From: Serpula lacrymans var. lacrymans S7.9
Taxonomy: Eukaryota > Basidiomycota > Agaricomycetes > Boletales > Serpulaceae
Length of the DNA stretch: 64,000 bases
Direction of reading: 5' to 3'
Assembly: GCF_000218685.1 (NCBI RefSeq)
Contig: NW_006763291.1
Span: 2,388,308-2,452,307, forward strand
The notes under the pieces were generated by a model. That model saw only the letters and a program-made list of their open reading frames with translations. It had not been told where the DNA came from and did not search any database. Position numbers and translations under genes: made by a program. Positions 47,655 to 57,438 of this stretch are shown in pieces. The stretch's first letter is position 1. Each line of letters begins with the position of its first letter.

Positions 47655-48690
47655 TTTCTAAAAATTCGATGTATCAATATATTGCGAGATGCTATCCAAA
47701 CCACGACCCAGGCATCCACCAGCTATTCCTCCACTTATCGACCTGATACGACATCCGATCGAAAGCTACAACTTCACGGAATCTCCTGGTAGATGCTTGG
47801 GATACGTAAAAGCCATAATTACTGACCTTGAGGCGGAGGTGTCGATGTCGGGGACGTTTGCCACTACAGCTGAATTCAGATCGATAGGCCGGATATTACA
47901 AACATAGGAGTTGAACTGACCTTCAGCTGAGTTAGAATATTAGACTAAATCTTAAAAAAAGACTAAACGAGTGGTCAGCTTGTTGTGGCTGAGAGGCTCG
48001 CAAAATGACAAGTCAGTACTTATATTGAAATGCTATACTAGAACTGACTTTTTAAATATTGTTGTAGGTAGCTAATTTTTCCCTTTGGAATAGTAGTAGA
48101 TTTTGTTGGTCGACCGTATGTCCGCTTTACTTCTGCAATTTAATCGCTGCGTCTAAACCAGCCATCAACCTTCTATGTTGTGATTGTTGAATGAACGGCT
48201 TCCCAGAATAAAGCGGGCATAAATGGTCGACGATCTACTATTCTAAAGGGAAAAATTAGCTACCTACAGCGATATTTAAAGGGCCAGTTTTAGTATAGCA
48301 ATATAAGTACTAATCTGGGACTTGTCATTTTGCTGCCTCTCAGCCACAACCAAAGCACTCGTTTAGTCTTTTATTTAGGGTTTAGTCTGGTATTCTAACT
48401 CAGTTGGAAGGTCAGTTCAACTCCTATGTCTGTAATTTCCAGCTTATCGACTCGAATTCAGCTGTAGTTGCAAACGTCCCCGACACATCGACACCTCCGC
48501 CTCAAGGTCAGTAATCATTGTTTTTACGTATCCCAGGCATCTACCAGGAGATTTCATGGAGTTGTAGCTTTCGATCGGGTGTCGTATCTGGTCGATATGT
48601 GGAGTCCTTTGGATGCCTGGGTCGCGGTTGGGTCGTGGTTTGTATAGCATCTCGCAATATATTGATATAAACTATCGAATTTTTAGAATG
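47652..48690. repeat. Large inverted repeat forming the RPL28-RPB11 divergent promoter
   Basis: The left arm (about 47652-48135) and the right arm (about 48203-48690) are reverse complements over about 485 bases, with a spacer of about 67 bases. By eye the arms agree at roughly five of six positions with a few small indels. Long matching blocks include GACCTTGAGGCGGAGGTGTC, GTAGGTAGCTAATTTTTCCC and CAATATATTGCGAGATGCTA. The repeat starts and ends at the two start codons, so each gene has nearly the same promoter and leader in mirror image. No transposase frame or target-site duplication was seen. Confidence 0.92.
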
Positions 48691-49238
48691 AATGCTCCAA
48701 ATCGTTTTGAGCTCTTTGTGTTGGACGATGGCGAAAAGCCGTACGTTTACCGTTTCAAGCGAAGCTATCCTCTTCTCAAGTCTCATGTAACTATAGGGTA
48801 GAGGTCTCAGAAGACACTAAAATTCCTAATGCTGCCACCTTCAAAATCATGAAGCAGGACCACACCCTCGGGAATATGGTCCGAGCGTATGTAAATTCAA
48901 GTCCCTAATGTCCTCATGGACTCGTCAGCAGTGTCTTACCCGTCTCCTTCAGTCAGGTTCTTGCCATGCCCCAAGTGCTTTTTGCTGGATACAAAGTTCC
49001 ACACCCTCTTCATCCCTATTTTCTCCTGAAAATACAGACGGACGGCACTGTTACGCCACAAGTCGTACTGGAACAGGCGTGCACGAAATTGATAGGGTCG
49101 TTATCTACCTTGGAGGCTAAATTCAAGCGTGAATTCTCTTTCAAGGATGTGGAAGGTGCGGTGACCGAAGACCCATATGGTACCACTGGTACGAGTGGGC
49201 AGCCTTGGGGATCTGGGAGAGACTACTTGGATTTCTAG
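48688..49238 (+). CDS. RPB11: RNA polymerase II subunit RPB11
   Basis: Alpha-like subunit that pairs with RPB3 in Pol II assembly. Three exons (48688-48740, 48797-48886, 48953-49238) give 142 residues. Diagnostic sequence: MNAPNRFELFVLDDGEKP, IMKQDHTLGNMVRAQVLAMPQ (split by an intron), VLFAGYKVPHPL, then a C-terminal helix (KLIGSLSTLEAKFKREF) and a Gly-rich tail. The start lies at the outer edge of the inverted repeat. A candidate 5'-UTR intron at about 48507-48686 mirrors that of RPL28. Confidence 0.95.
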
Positions 49239-49411
49239 ACACCTTGTTAGTTACGTTGTGTATATTATGCTAATTTAATGTGTATCCATAGTTTTTTTGT
49301 CCGTGACTAACTAACCAATGGCTGATCAGCGCTATGTACATTGTTGCATGTGATCGATCCTCTCGGATATCTAAGACATGCCCGAGAAGAAGGCGTGTAG
49401 GCATAGAAACT

Positions 49412-51314
49412 TCACGCTCTTCGGGCTGAAAGCTTCGCTTTTGAGCGAGCAGCTCGCTTCGCCTGTTGTTCCTGCCAATTTCTCTTCTTCTCCTGAGTAG
49501 AACTGATCCGATCACCTAGTCGTTCCTCTTCTGCTGTGTTCTTCAGGGATGCATCGATGCACTCTTCCATCTTACCCTGTATCACGGAGTTCAAATCCAG
49601 CCCGCTGTCTTGGGACTCGTCCACCGTCCACTCGAAGTCAAAACCCCAGCCACGACGGAGAGGGGTTGATTGTAAAGGTTGCGATCTCTCCGGACCAAGA
49701 GAAAGTACTGGTGGAGCCGAAGCGGATATGAGCCCCCCCTCTTCACGCCACCACTTTACGAACCATTTCGCGGCTCTCACGGTGTCTAGCTCGCCACCAC
49801 GTTTCAACATCCCAAGCCTCTGACCTACTTGTTCCAGAAAGCTGGTAACGTCATTCGTAGGAGGTGTTGACGGTGGAAGCAATTCAAGATAGGCCGGAGC
49901 TTTAGGCGGTGAAATAAAATTCCCCCGGGAGTTTTAAGCGGTGAGAATTATTGAACAATAAGTGGGAGGGATTTTGATAGATTGAGGAACTCACAAACAG
50001 GATTTAAGACATTGAGTCTATACAATAAGTAGGCAACCAGGGCTTCGACGTCGTATAAGCTCTCCTTGATACCGGCTCCAGTAAAAATTATCAGTGCTTT
50101 GTCGTGCGGAGTTTGTGTTCAACTCACCGATAAGAGCTAACTTAACGCCCCGTTCTGCACCCCTCTCGCCTTTCCCTAGAAAGGGTAACATAACTCCTGG
50201 AGAATCAAAAGAATAAACCAGAGGCTCTTCAGAGATTTTAAGCCGTGTCGACAGAGTTCGTGTATGACCCGGACTTGCAGAAGTCTGTAATGCTTTTGGA
50301 GTCCCTGAAAAAGTCAACAAAAGATCATCGTATTCATAAGTTCTATTGAGATAGGAATCGACGTACGACCAGATATGCCAATGTTCCGTAGAGCATTCAA
50401 CAGAGTTGACTTGCCGACGTTGGGCATACCAACGACAAGAACATTCATTTCGGTTGCATGTGGGCTACATTTTGCGGTATCTGTCAGTGAGCGATAGGTC
50501 AACAATACTATACTATAATTCAGTCAATAAATTTCATGACGTACTTATTAACAGCTCGCTCAACGCTCTGATGTCTCGAGGCTTATTCCAAGAGGCAAAA
50601 AATACTTTCTGATCCGGAAACTTTGACGCCATAGCCCTACGAAAAGGCTACCGCTCTAATTAGATGATTTCAAGGCCTAGAGTTCTACTTGAGGGCTTAC
50701 TTCAAAGCCCCATTCTGGGACCAGATCACGCTTGTTGAAGACGACTATTCGTTCACATATAGGACCGCCGAATCCGATTTTTGATGGTGATGCGGAAGAC
50801 TCCATATGAGATTGTGGATAATTATGAGCGCCGCGTTCGGCCCTCCATTTCCGCAAGGCTCCTTAAAAAGGACGAAGAAAGCTGAGGCATCAGTGCTGCG
50901 AAAAAATATTTTGATTTGAGGGTATGCTCCCAATAGTCAGCTAGATAAGTATCAAGACGCGACCGTATCCAGCGAATGGACACTTTACACCCCATCAGGG
51001 CTAGTCAACCTATGGCAAGTGGCGCTACATTATATAGGCGGGCTATATCCGGAGACCAGTCTATTCATGCCTTCATTCATACTCACGGACCTGGTGGCCG
51101 AATGGCAAGAGGCGAGAAAGGGAAGGATAAGGAGATATGTCTTACCTTCCAGGTTTGTATTAATGCTTGTCAATGGAAGGCGCGAGTCCCTCAGTTCTAG
51201 TACCACGTCGGTCCGAGACAACAATGCAGGCAATTGTTTGGAAAATCTGTTCATATGTCCAGGAAACCATGATGGAGGAGAAGGCAGAGCTGGGAAGGGT
51301 ATCGAAGTCAACAT
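49412..51314 (-). CDS. MTG1: Mitochondrial ribosome-assembly GTPase Mtg1
   Basis: Circularly permuted GTPase needed for mitochondrial large-subunit assembly. Order of motifs on the minus strand: WFPGHM and TDVVLELRDSRLPL (51230-51290), G4 VVFNKRDL (about 50725-50750), then G1 GMPNVGKST (about 50405-50432), G3 DSPG (about 50195-50207). The Mtg1 C-terminal domain follows (GIKESLYDVEALVAYLLYRL; 49412-50065), ending with a basic Arg/Lys/Ala-rich tail. The G4-before-G1 order identifies the YlqF/YawG class. The first intron is long for this region (about 285 bases, 50861-51145). The start at 51314 leaves only a short presequence, so an earlier start is possible. Confidence 0.9.
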
Positions 51315-52361
51315 TGGGGGTACGAAACCTTGATATAGCGAGGACTTTGTATGGCAGTAAAGTTCCGCGTTTTAGACTAGGTTAAGACCAGAGATTGGTG
51401 CACAAACGGCCCAGCAGGGATATCAAGGGAGTTTCCGAAGTTGGGCGCCGCCTCAAGTGAATCCAAGTAAAGCAACGTTGAAAAGACGCTAGGGAGACCG
51501 AGTTTATCACCGGTGATTGGTTTTTGGCTGAGAAACGCGCGGCTACGCACAAGCTGTACAAGGTTACACTGTGATCGAGAATTTCTGTCGCTGGATCTAG
51601 CAAAGATCTCAACGGAGGAATAAAGTATGTTGTTTGGATTTATTGAATTCTAAAGCCTCCGGCATCTCGGCATTTCGCATTCGCTGAAGTTCCGCTTACA
51701 CTTCCGCTCAAAGTCTGTACCGTGAAACTTTCAGTGTATGTAATAAACCATGTGTGCACAGTCAGCGCCAAGGGAACAAACCCTAACAGCATTGATAAGA
51801 GGAACAAGGAGTGTCTTGATCAGCTGAGAAATTGTTATCCGAACTGTTCTTATAATGATGATCAGTGTGCACTCGTGGAACCTTCCGACATCATGATCGT
51901 GCAGGTATTTGTTTTACAAGCTCAAACGCCCATTTCACGCGAAGGTCAGGAGGTCGAACACCTGTTGGGTTTTGGGGTAGGACTTCCACGCCAACGGTGA
52001 ATTAACAGAACACCAGGTATTAATTCACCAATTCAAAAGAAATATGAATACAAAGAGCAAACAACCTAAAAACGCAGTAACATAAGACAAGATCGACTGA
52101 AAAATATGAAATGTGACAATTGATAGAGATTGAACGTTCCAGATGTATGCGTACGAATAGACAACAACAAAGTGACGCGAGGCATGAGCTGAGCGTGTTC
52201 GAGATCCTGTGATACCCTAATTTTGAATTATCGAATGGCTGAATCACAACAAGAACACCATCTAGGTGATACAGCCAGATATAATAGAAGAAGTCTACGG
52301 ACGCTGAGAGAGCTCGTCAATAATTTATTGGCCGCTAAAGCACGACATATCACTCACAGGT
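51315..52361. other. Intergenic region, no confident gene
   Basis: About 1 kb upstream of MTG1 and downstream of the next gene. Frames such as 51722-52000 (+) have no motif or splice support. Confidence 0.45.
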
Positions 52362-53108
52362 CTATACCCAACCGTCCTTCCCGACTCCGATAGCGTCGAA
52401 ACTTTTCCCACTTCGTGTTCGCCTTTCCTGCAGGACGGGGACAGCATCGAGGTTGATTAATTTTTCCGATGGCGGGGGAGATCCTTCGACCCATCCTTTC
52501 CATCCTTTTTTAACAGCGATTCTCTTCTTACGCTGCCGTGGTTGTGGCAACGGTTGAGTGGAACCGTCGTGAGGGTGATCGTCAAAGTCTTCGTCGTCGT
52601 CAGGTGTGCGTGGACGCTTGGACGAAGTACGCGACGTGCTCGAAGAGTCAGACGGCCCAGGAGTCGACTGTGGGGACATGGCCATGGGAGGCGGTGTTAC
52701 AGATACGGAACGCTGCATGGTGGCGATGTGAATGGTGGGACGGTGGTTGGCGCCGCGGGCGAGCCAGAAAGATGATGTTTGTATGGCGGGGGTAGTGCTT
52801 TTACTGGCGGCTGTTGCGACCGGAGCAGTGTTCGCGATTGCCTCTGATACCTTGTCCACTGGCTTTGCGACGGGCTTGGGGCGCTTCTTATCCTTGTCAC
52901 GATCCCTCTTCTCTTTTTTCTTTGTCCTCCTCAAGTCCTCTTCTTTCTCCACCGCTTTATAAGGGCCCACCCCGTTGAGAAGACTGGTCAGGACGTCTCT
53001 AGCAGGACACATATCAAAATCACCGGCCAGGACAGAAGTAGCGGAGCGACGATGACGCTTGAGAGGCGGAGACATTGGAGGGTGGCGTGGCGTAAGGAGG
53101 GTGGTCAT
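52362..53108 (-). CDS. Hypothetical low-complexity, probably nuclear protein
   Basis: Single open frame of about 248 residues from the ATG at 53108 (the frame is open further upstream to 53177). I do not recognise a family. It begins with a Pro/Arg-rich segment (PPLKRHRRSATSVLAGDFDMCP), then a Lys/Arg/Asp-rich stretch (TKKKEKRDRDKDKKRP), a Ser/Thr/Pro-rich middle, an acidic patch (DDDEDFDDH) and several basic clusters (RQRKKRIAVKKGWKGW). The end is RTRSGKSFDAIG. Basic clusters suggest nuclear localisation; no enzymatic motif. Codon use and the ordered N- and C-terminal pieces favour a real gene. Confidence 0.6.
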   Translation of the reverse strand: MTTLLTPRHPPMSPPLKRHRRSATSVLAGDFDMCPARDVLTSLLNGVGPYKAVEKEEDLRRTKKKEKRDRDKDKKRPKPVAKPVDKVSEAIANTAPVATAASKSTTPAIQTSSFWLARGANHRPTIHIATMQRSVSVTPPPMAMSPQSTPGPSDSSSTSRTSSKRPRTPDDDEDFDDHPHDGSTQPLPQPRQRKKRIAVKKGWKGWVEGSPPPSEKLINLDAVPVLQERRTRSGKSFDAIGVGKDGWV

Positions 53109-55350
53109 GTCTAGGTGGCCAATAGATGGGGGTATATGTACAAAAGAAAAAGCGCAGTGGAGTCGTGGTTGAAGCAATTATTGTGCTTGTTGTATGCTTA
53201 CGGCAGAGGATAAGCATCAACAAACAATGCTGTACATTCTTCCACATGCCATAATAATCCATATCGGACCTTGAGAAGACGGAGAAAGCCTGAGAAGGAA
53301 TCAGAATAAAATCAAATCCTATCCTATCCTTCTTTCTATCTCGCCTCGTGTTGCGCCCGCAAAAGCCTATCCTGTTCCCTTATGCACCACTTCCTAGTCT
53401 CCACACTCCCTACTTGCTCGGGGACTGGGCATGCGGTGGCCATATTTCGGTGTATGGGAATATTCTAGGGACCGGTCTTGTTTCCAATCAATCCCCAAAC
53501 TGTACCCATGACCGCTTTGACCCGCGCCGTCCATATAAACACATTGTGATCATGCCATGAAGAATTTTTTACCTACTGGAGCGTTCCCTGTAGATCTCTC
53601 TAGCCTTCTATAGCGACCACCGGCGCTTTCTCCAACATTCCTGCCTGCCCCATCTGTGCACCCTATAATAATCTACCAATGGCTGCCTCGCGTTTTATGA
53701 CTAAATACGAGAACCTAATCCATACCTCGTGTCCGGTGCCTGTTCGACACAGCTCCCCTTTTCTGTCTGCTTCAAGCCATCGGTTCCACTAGTCACGCCG
53801 GTGGACATTATTATACGGCTCTGGAGCACCGTTGTATCAGTAGGACCGGCGCTGTCCGCGATAGTACCAAAGCTATAAGCAACTAATCATTTCAATAGGA
53901 AGCCGGCGTTATTGCGGGTGGGGCCCACAAACATGGTACCCTCCCTATCAAAGTATCCCCCTTTTGCACAATGCGGTGGTCGCCGTAAATGTGGCACACC
54001 GGGCCATTAAATCATATCGTTTTCTTATTTGGTAGGGCTTTGGATATTCGACGTCAGGTTCTCATGTACCGCCTTCATTAATGCATCGCATCGTGCTGTT
54101 AACTTTTGCATGCCAATCTTTCTCAGATCATCGGGCCTCTTACTCTTGTGACATAGGCGCCGGTCCCGATATTTTAACCATCGAATAAATTACTGTAACG
54201 TGACTCATTCTTGTGGTTAACACGCCAGGTGGACTCGTGGGTGAGTGAACAATGCAGCATCAGGTGGTTCTGATCTTTGACGTGATCAAAGGTTTCCGAG
54301 ATACATGTCTTCCATATCCGAATAGCTAGTCTCTCGCTCGGGCACATTGTTCCCCTCAGCCGAATTTTCAATACTTACGTCGGACCCCAGTACCTGTGGC
54401 CATAAGCAATCAGTCCACAAAAATGGTATCCGTTAATCGATCATCTTATCTTAGATATAGCACGGCACGAATTCGAGGTATTTATCGACGGCCGTTACCG
54501 CTCGCCGTCCCTCGACATCGGCGCTTGGTATAGCGTCTAATATCTGGCCTGCGCATGCTCTTCGATCATGCTGCTTTCGGCGTGTCCTTGTACCAGCTCA
54601 CCTCGGCTGTACGACACCGCACATCAATCAGTACGTTCTGCCATCTGGACGTTTGTTCCAGTGGAGAGTTCACTTGTGTAGCAGCTCATGAGAGCTCAGT
54701 TGACTTGGAAGTGCTGTGTTGCTAATTAGCCTCCCACATGATCTCAAAGCGGTGCATACGGGCGGTGTGTGTGCTACGTGATGCAGTCCTTTCTGATATC
54801 AGTTTTGCGCGCCTCTTTAAGTATATCACTGTATGTTACAATGTTGCTAGTAAACGATCACCTGTGTCAGCCTTTTAGCAATTGAGCTGCTACAGTGGGC
54901 GCATTCCTGAGTTCCACACAACGCCTCCGTCCTGGGAATTTCTGCACCGCTATCCTTCCAATTCGATAATAAAATTCTGAGCAGCCAGACTTTCTAGACT
55001 CGTCTTGTTGACTATTTTGACAATAGTGTGAGTTATTTTCGCCCGTTATATGCTACCTTACTAGTCGCTGTTCTAGGGCACAGCATAGCGGCGTACCTAT
55101 TTCTTGATCATCATTCTCCAAGTCACAAATGGAATATCATACTGGATTGACAGATTGGGATTCCCGTCATTGCGGAGGCTCCTAGAATACTAGACCGTCA
55201 AATTGGTCCCACCGGTCAAAAGTAAAAAGAAGTGAAGGACTGAAATTCACAAATCTGGATGCATTGGCAGTATCTGTTGTTCCTCGAAGGGGGCCCGTAT
55301 CCAAGCATAAAAATAGTGCCTATTATCGAAACATAAAAATACTAAATTTA
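53109..55350. other. Gene-poor region, nothing recognised
   Basis: About 2.2 kb with only short frames on both strands and frequent stops. No transposon motif, terminal repeat or long homopolymer was seen. It may hold decayed sequence too old to recognise. Confidence 0.5.
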
Positions 55351-55424
55351 TTCCCATTAGCCGACTTGAACGACTGACCTCGTCATTACTAGTGACGCGC
55401 TCTACCAACTGAGCTAAACGGGAA
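55351..55424 (-). tRNA. tRNA-Thr (anticodon AGU)
   Basis: Minus-strand 74-base cloverleaf. The acceptor stem TTCCCGT pairs with ATGGGAA, the D arm has AGCTCAGTTGGTAGAGC, and the anticodon stem CGTCA/TGACG closes the loop CTAGTAA, giving anticodon AGT. The T arm is AGTCG-TTCAAGT-CGGCT. No intron. CCA is not encoded, as expected for a nuclear tRNA. Confidence 0.93.
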
Positions 55425-56413
55425 GATGAATGCGATCACAATGTTGTCTCCAAGGAGACAACTCTGCCGGTTTTGCCTTAGCAGATAGGTTGGCACAAAC
55501 ATACAACTTAAGTGTTTCTACAATGTGTAAAAAGTATTAATTTTGAGAATTCTTTGATCGTCGTGGCGGGCGCTCGTAATCCCACCATTACGTTTTGGAG
55601 TTGTAGACAGTAATTTTCATAAATCCATGAAGTCAGACTAAATACGATAATCTGAAATCAAACCACTCATACCAGCGACCATATTTGAGGTCGATAATAT
55701 GATAGCTTAGAGTAAAAGACCTCAACTGCTGAACCGCTATAATTTCGATGCCTTTACGGGCACGCATAGTGGCCTTGACAACTTGCTGTATTCTTGGATT
55801 GACAGCCTGAGGGCTCGGCTGTTTCGACTGAAGCCAAGTCCAGTAGTCGTACTGCAAGCCGCATACATTAGTTGGCCCGCTACATTCGTCCACAGCAGTC
55901 TCAAAGATATGCTGCTGCCTGTGAACTCCCATCGCAACCGTGACTCGGATCTTGCCTTAATTCCATGGCCGGACCTTGCGGCGAAATGATGCGACTACAG
56001 CACTGAGCGGCATTCGCCTTATTGGATCAGTGGCCGGCTCTATACAAAGCAGCTCCATTGTCCAGAGTCATTTACTCCAAAAGGATGCTTGCGCGCTGGT
56101 GGGAACGAACCAGCGGCGATAACGGTCCTGGAGATAGAGCCCTAGGGGTTGGAGTGAACGTGAAACACTGCACATACGTGCGAACAACGGCAAGCTCAAC
56201 ACGGCAGTTCGCCACACCTATACTGCGTAAGACAGGACTTCAGCAATGACATCATGAAAGCACTGATATTATTCCAACAAAAAAAATCCCCCCCATAGCG
56301 TGGCAAGAGTTACACGATGAGACAGTGTGCCAACGTATGCACTGTTCCCGAGGCTTTGACACGCATGAATTATTCCAGGCCCGGTGGCTACCTAGTCAGT
56401 CGGGCAGGGAGAT
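55425..56413. other. Intergenic region, no confident gene
   Basis: Overlapping minus-strand frames at 55633-55937 show no family motif. Otherwise only short frames. Confidence 0.45.
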
Positions 56414-57082
56414 TTACTGCATCCTCCTCGCCATGGCACCATACTGCAAAGTCCCCTGCCACCAGGCTACCATGCCTAATCCTATAAAACCGTGAAGAGT
56501 ACCCCAGACAACCTCTGGTGTTAACTTCATCCTATAGCAATGGTCAGTGGAGGGGGTTGAATCATACAAAGCTCATCACGTACTGTTCCATAAATGGCCC
56601 AAACGAGTGAGGGATGAAACGTGGGGATTGGAAGAGGACTGTGGACACTACGCTATGGTAAATGCAAAGACCTATAGCAAGAGCCCGCTTTCCAGGCAAG
56701 AATTCTACGTAGATAGATGTTAAATTTGCTTGTTATTTTAGTCAAATATGTGGTAAACTTGCCAGGGAGCGGATACGCGAGGAATGTCGCGACACAAGTG
56801 CCAAGAATTAAGGCTGCATATAGCTAGTAGATGTCAGTTTGAGAACATAGCCTGTTCAATGGGTGAGTAAAATAACCTTGAGGATAACCACGGTGGAGTT
56901 GTTCATTTGAAGGAAAGGGAGTGCTTGAGGAGACCAGACACCTTGAATCGCAAGAGGTGCCTCCAAAGCTATGTGAAGCAGGAATATTACCGACCTGTTT
57001 AAGTCGATCTCAACACCGAGACACGCGATTTGGATGTACCAGCAACTCACAGAGGACTACGGGCAGCAACTTGTTGAGACAT
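56414..57082 (-). CDS. Small four-helix membrane protein of unknown function
   Basis: Reconstructed from five short exons ending at 56414. The first opens MSQQVAARSPL (ATG at 57082). The following exons give VIFLLHIALEAPLAIQGVW, then LYAALILGTCVATFLAYPLP, then EFLPGKRALAIGLCIYHSVV with QSPRFIPHSFGP, and last KLTPEVVWGTLHGFIGLGMV ending ARRMQ. That makes about 149 residues with four hydrophobic helices. Joins are consistent in phase; one intron (near 56730) begins with GC (GCAAGT) instead of GT. It resembles conserved hypothetical proteins of agaricomycetes; I know no function. Each exon is too short to stand out as a reading frame. Confidence 0.78.
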
Positions 57083-57438
57083 TTCAAGATACGCAAAGAA
57101 GTTGAGACCTGAGAGACGAGGGAAATGTGCAGAACGATAAGCAGCAAAGATCTAAAAATTACACTTCAACCGTAACTGTCAAGTGTGTAAATGTCCTGAA
57201 CTTCCTTGTGCATGGGCTTACGTAACGACAATTGGTTCTCCGGCAACTCGACAAGATAGCGATAAGCAGGATAAGGACTGTTTAGCGCGAACTTATATAT
57301 TGGCTACGCGTAAATCTGCTTTACAGTAAATTGACAAATACGGGGGGGGGAAAGCAAAAAGACATATGCAAGACGCCTACCCGCTCGAGCTCATGCATAC
57401 CTTCTACCAGTGTCATTGCGCGACATCATGTCGCTAAT
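57083..57438. other. Short intergenic region
   Basis: Promoter of the small membrane protein and 3' flank of the bHLH gene. A run of G (about 57342-57350) is the only notable feature. Confidence 0.5.

Noticed and set aside
47652..48690. Inverted repeat as an intact DNA transposon
   Set aside because: Arms reach exactly to two start codons, with no transposase frame in the spacer and no visible target-site duplication.
55633..55937. Overlapping minus-strand frames as an integrase or transposase remnant
   Set aside because: No catalytic motif or zinc-binding pattern is visible in either frame.
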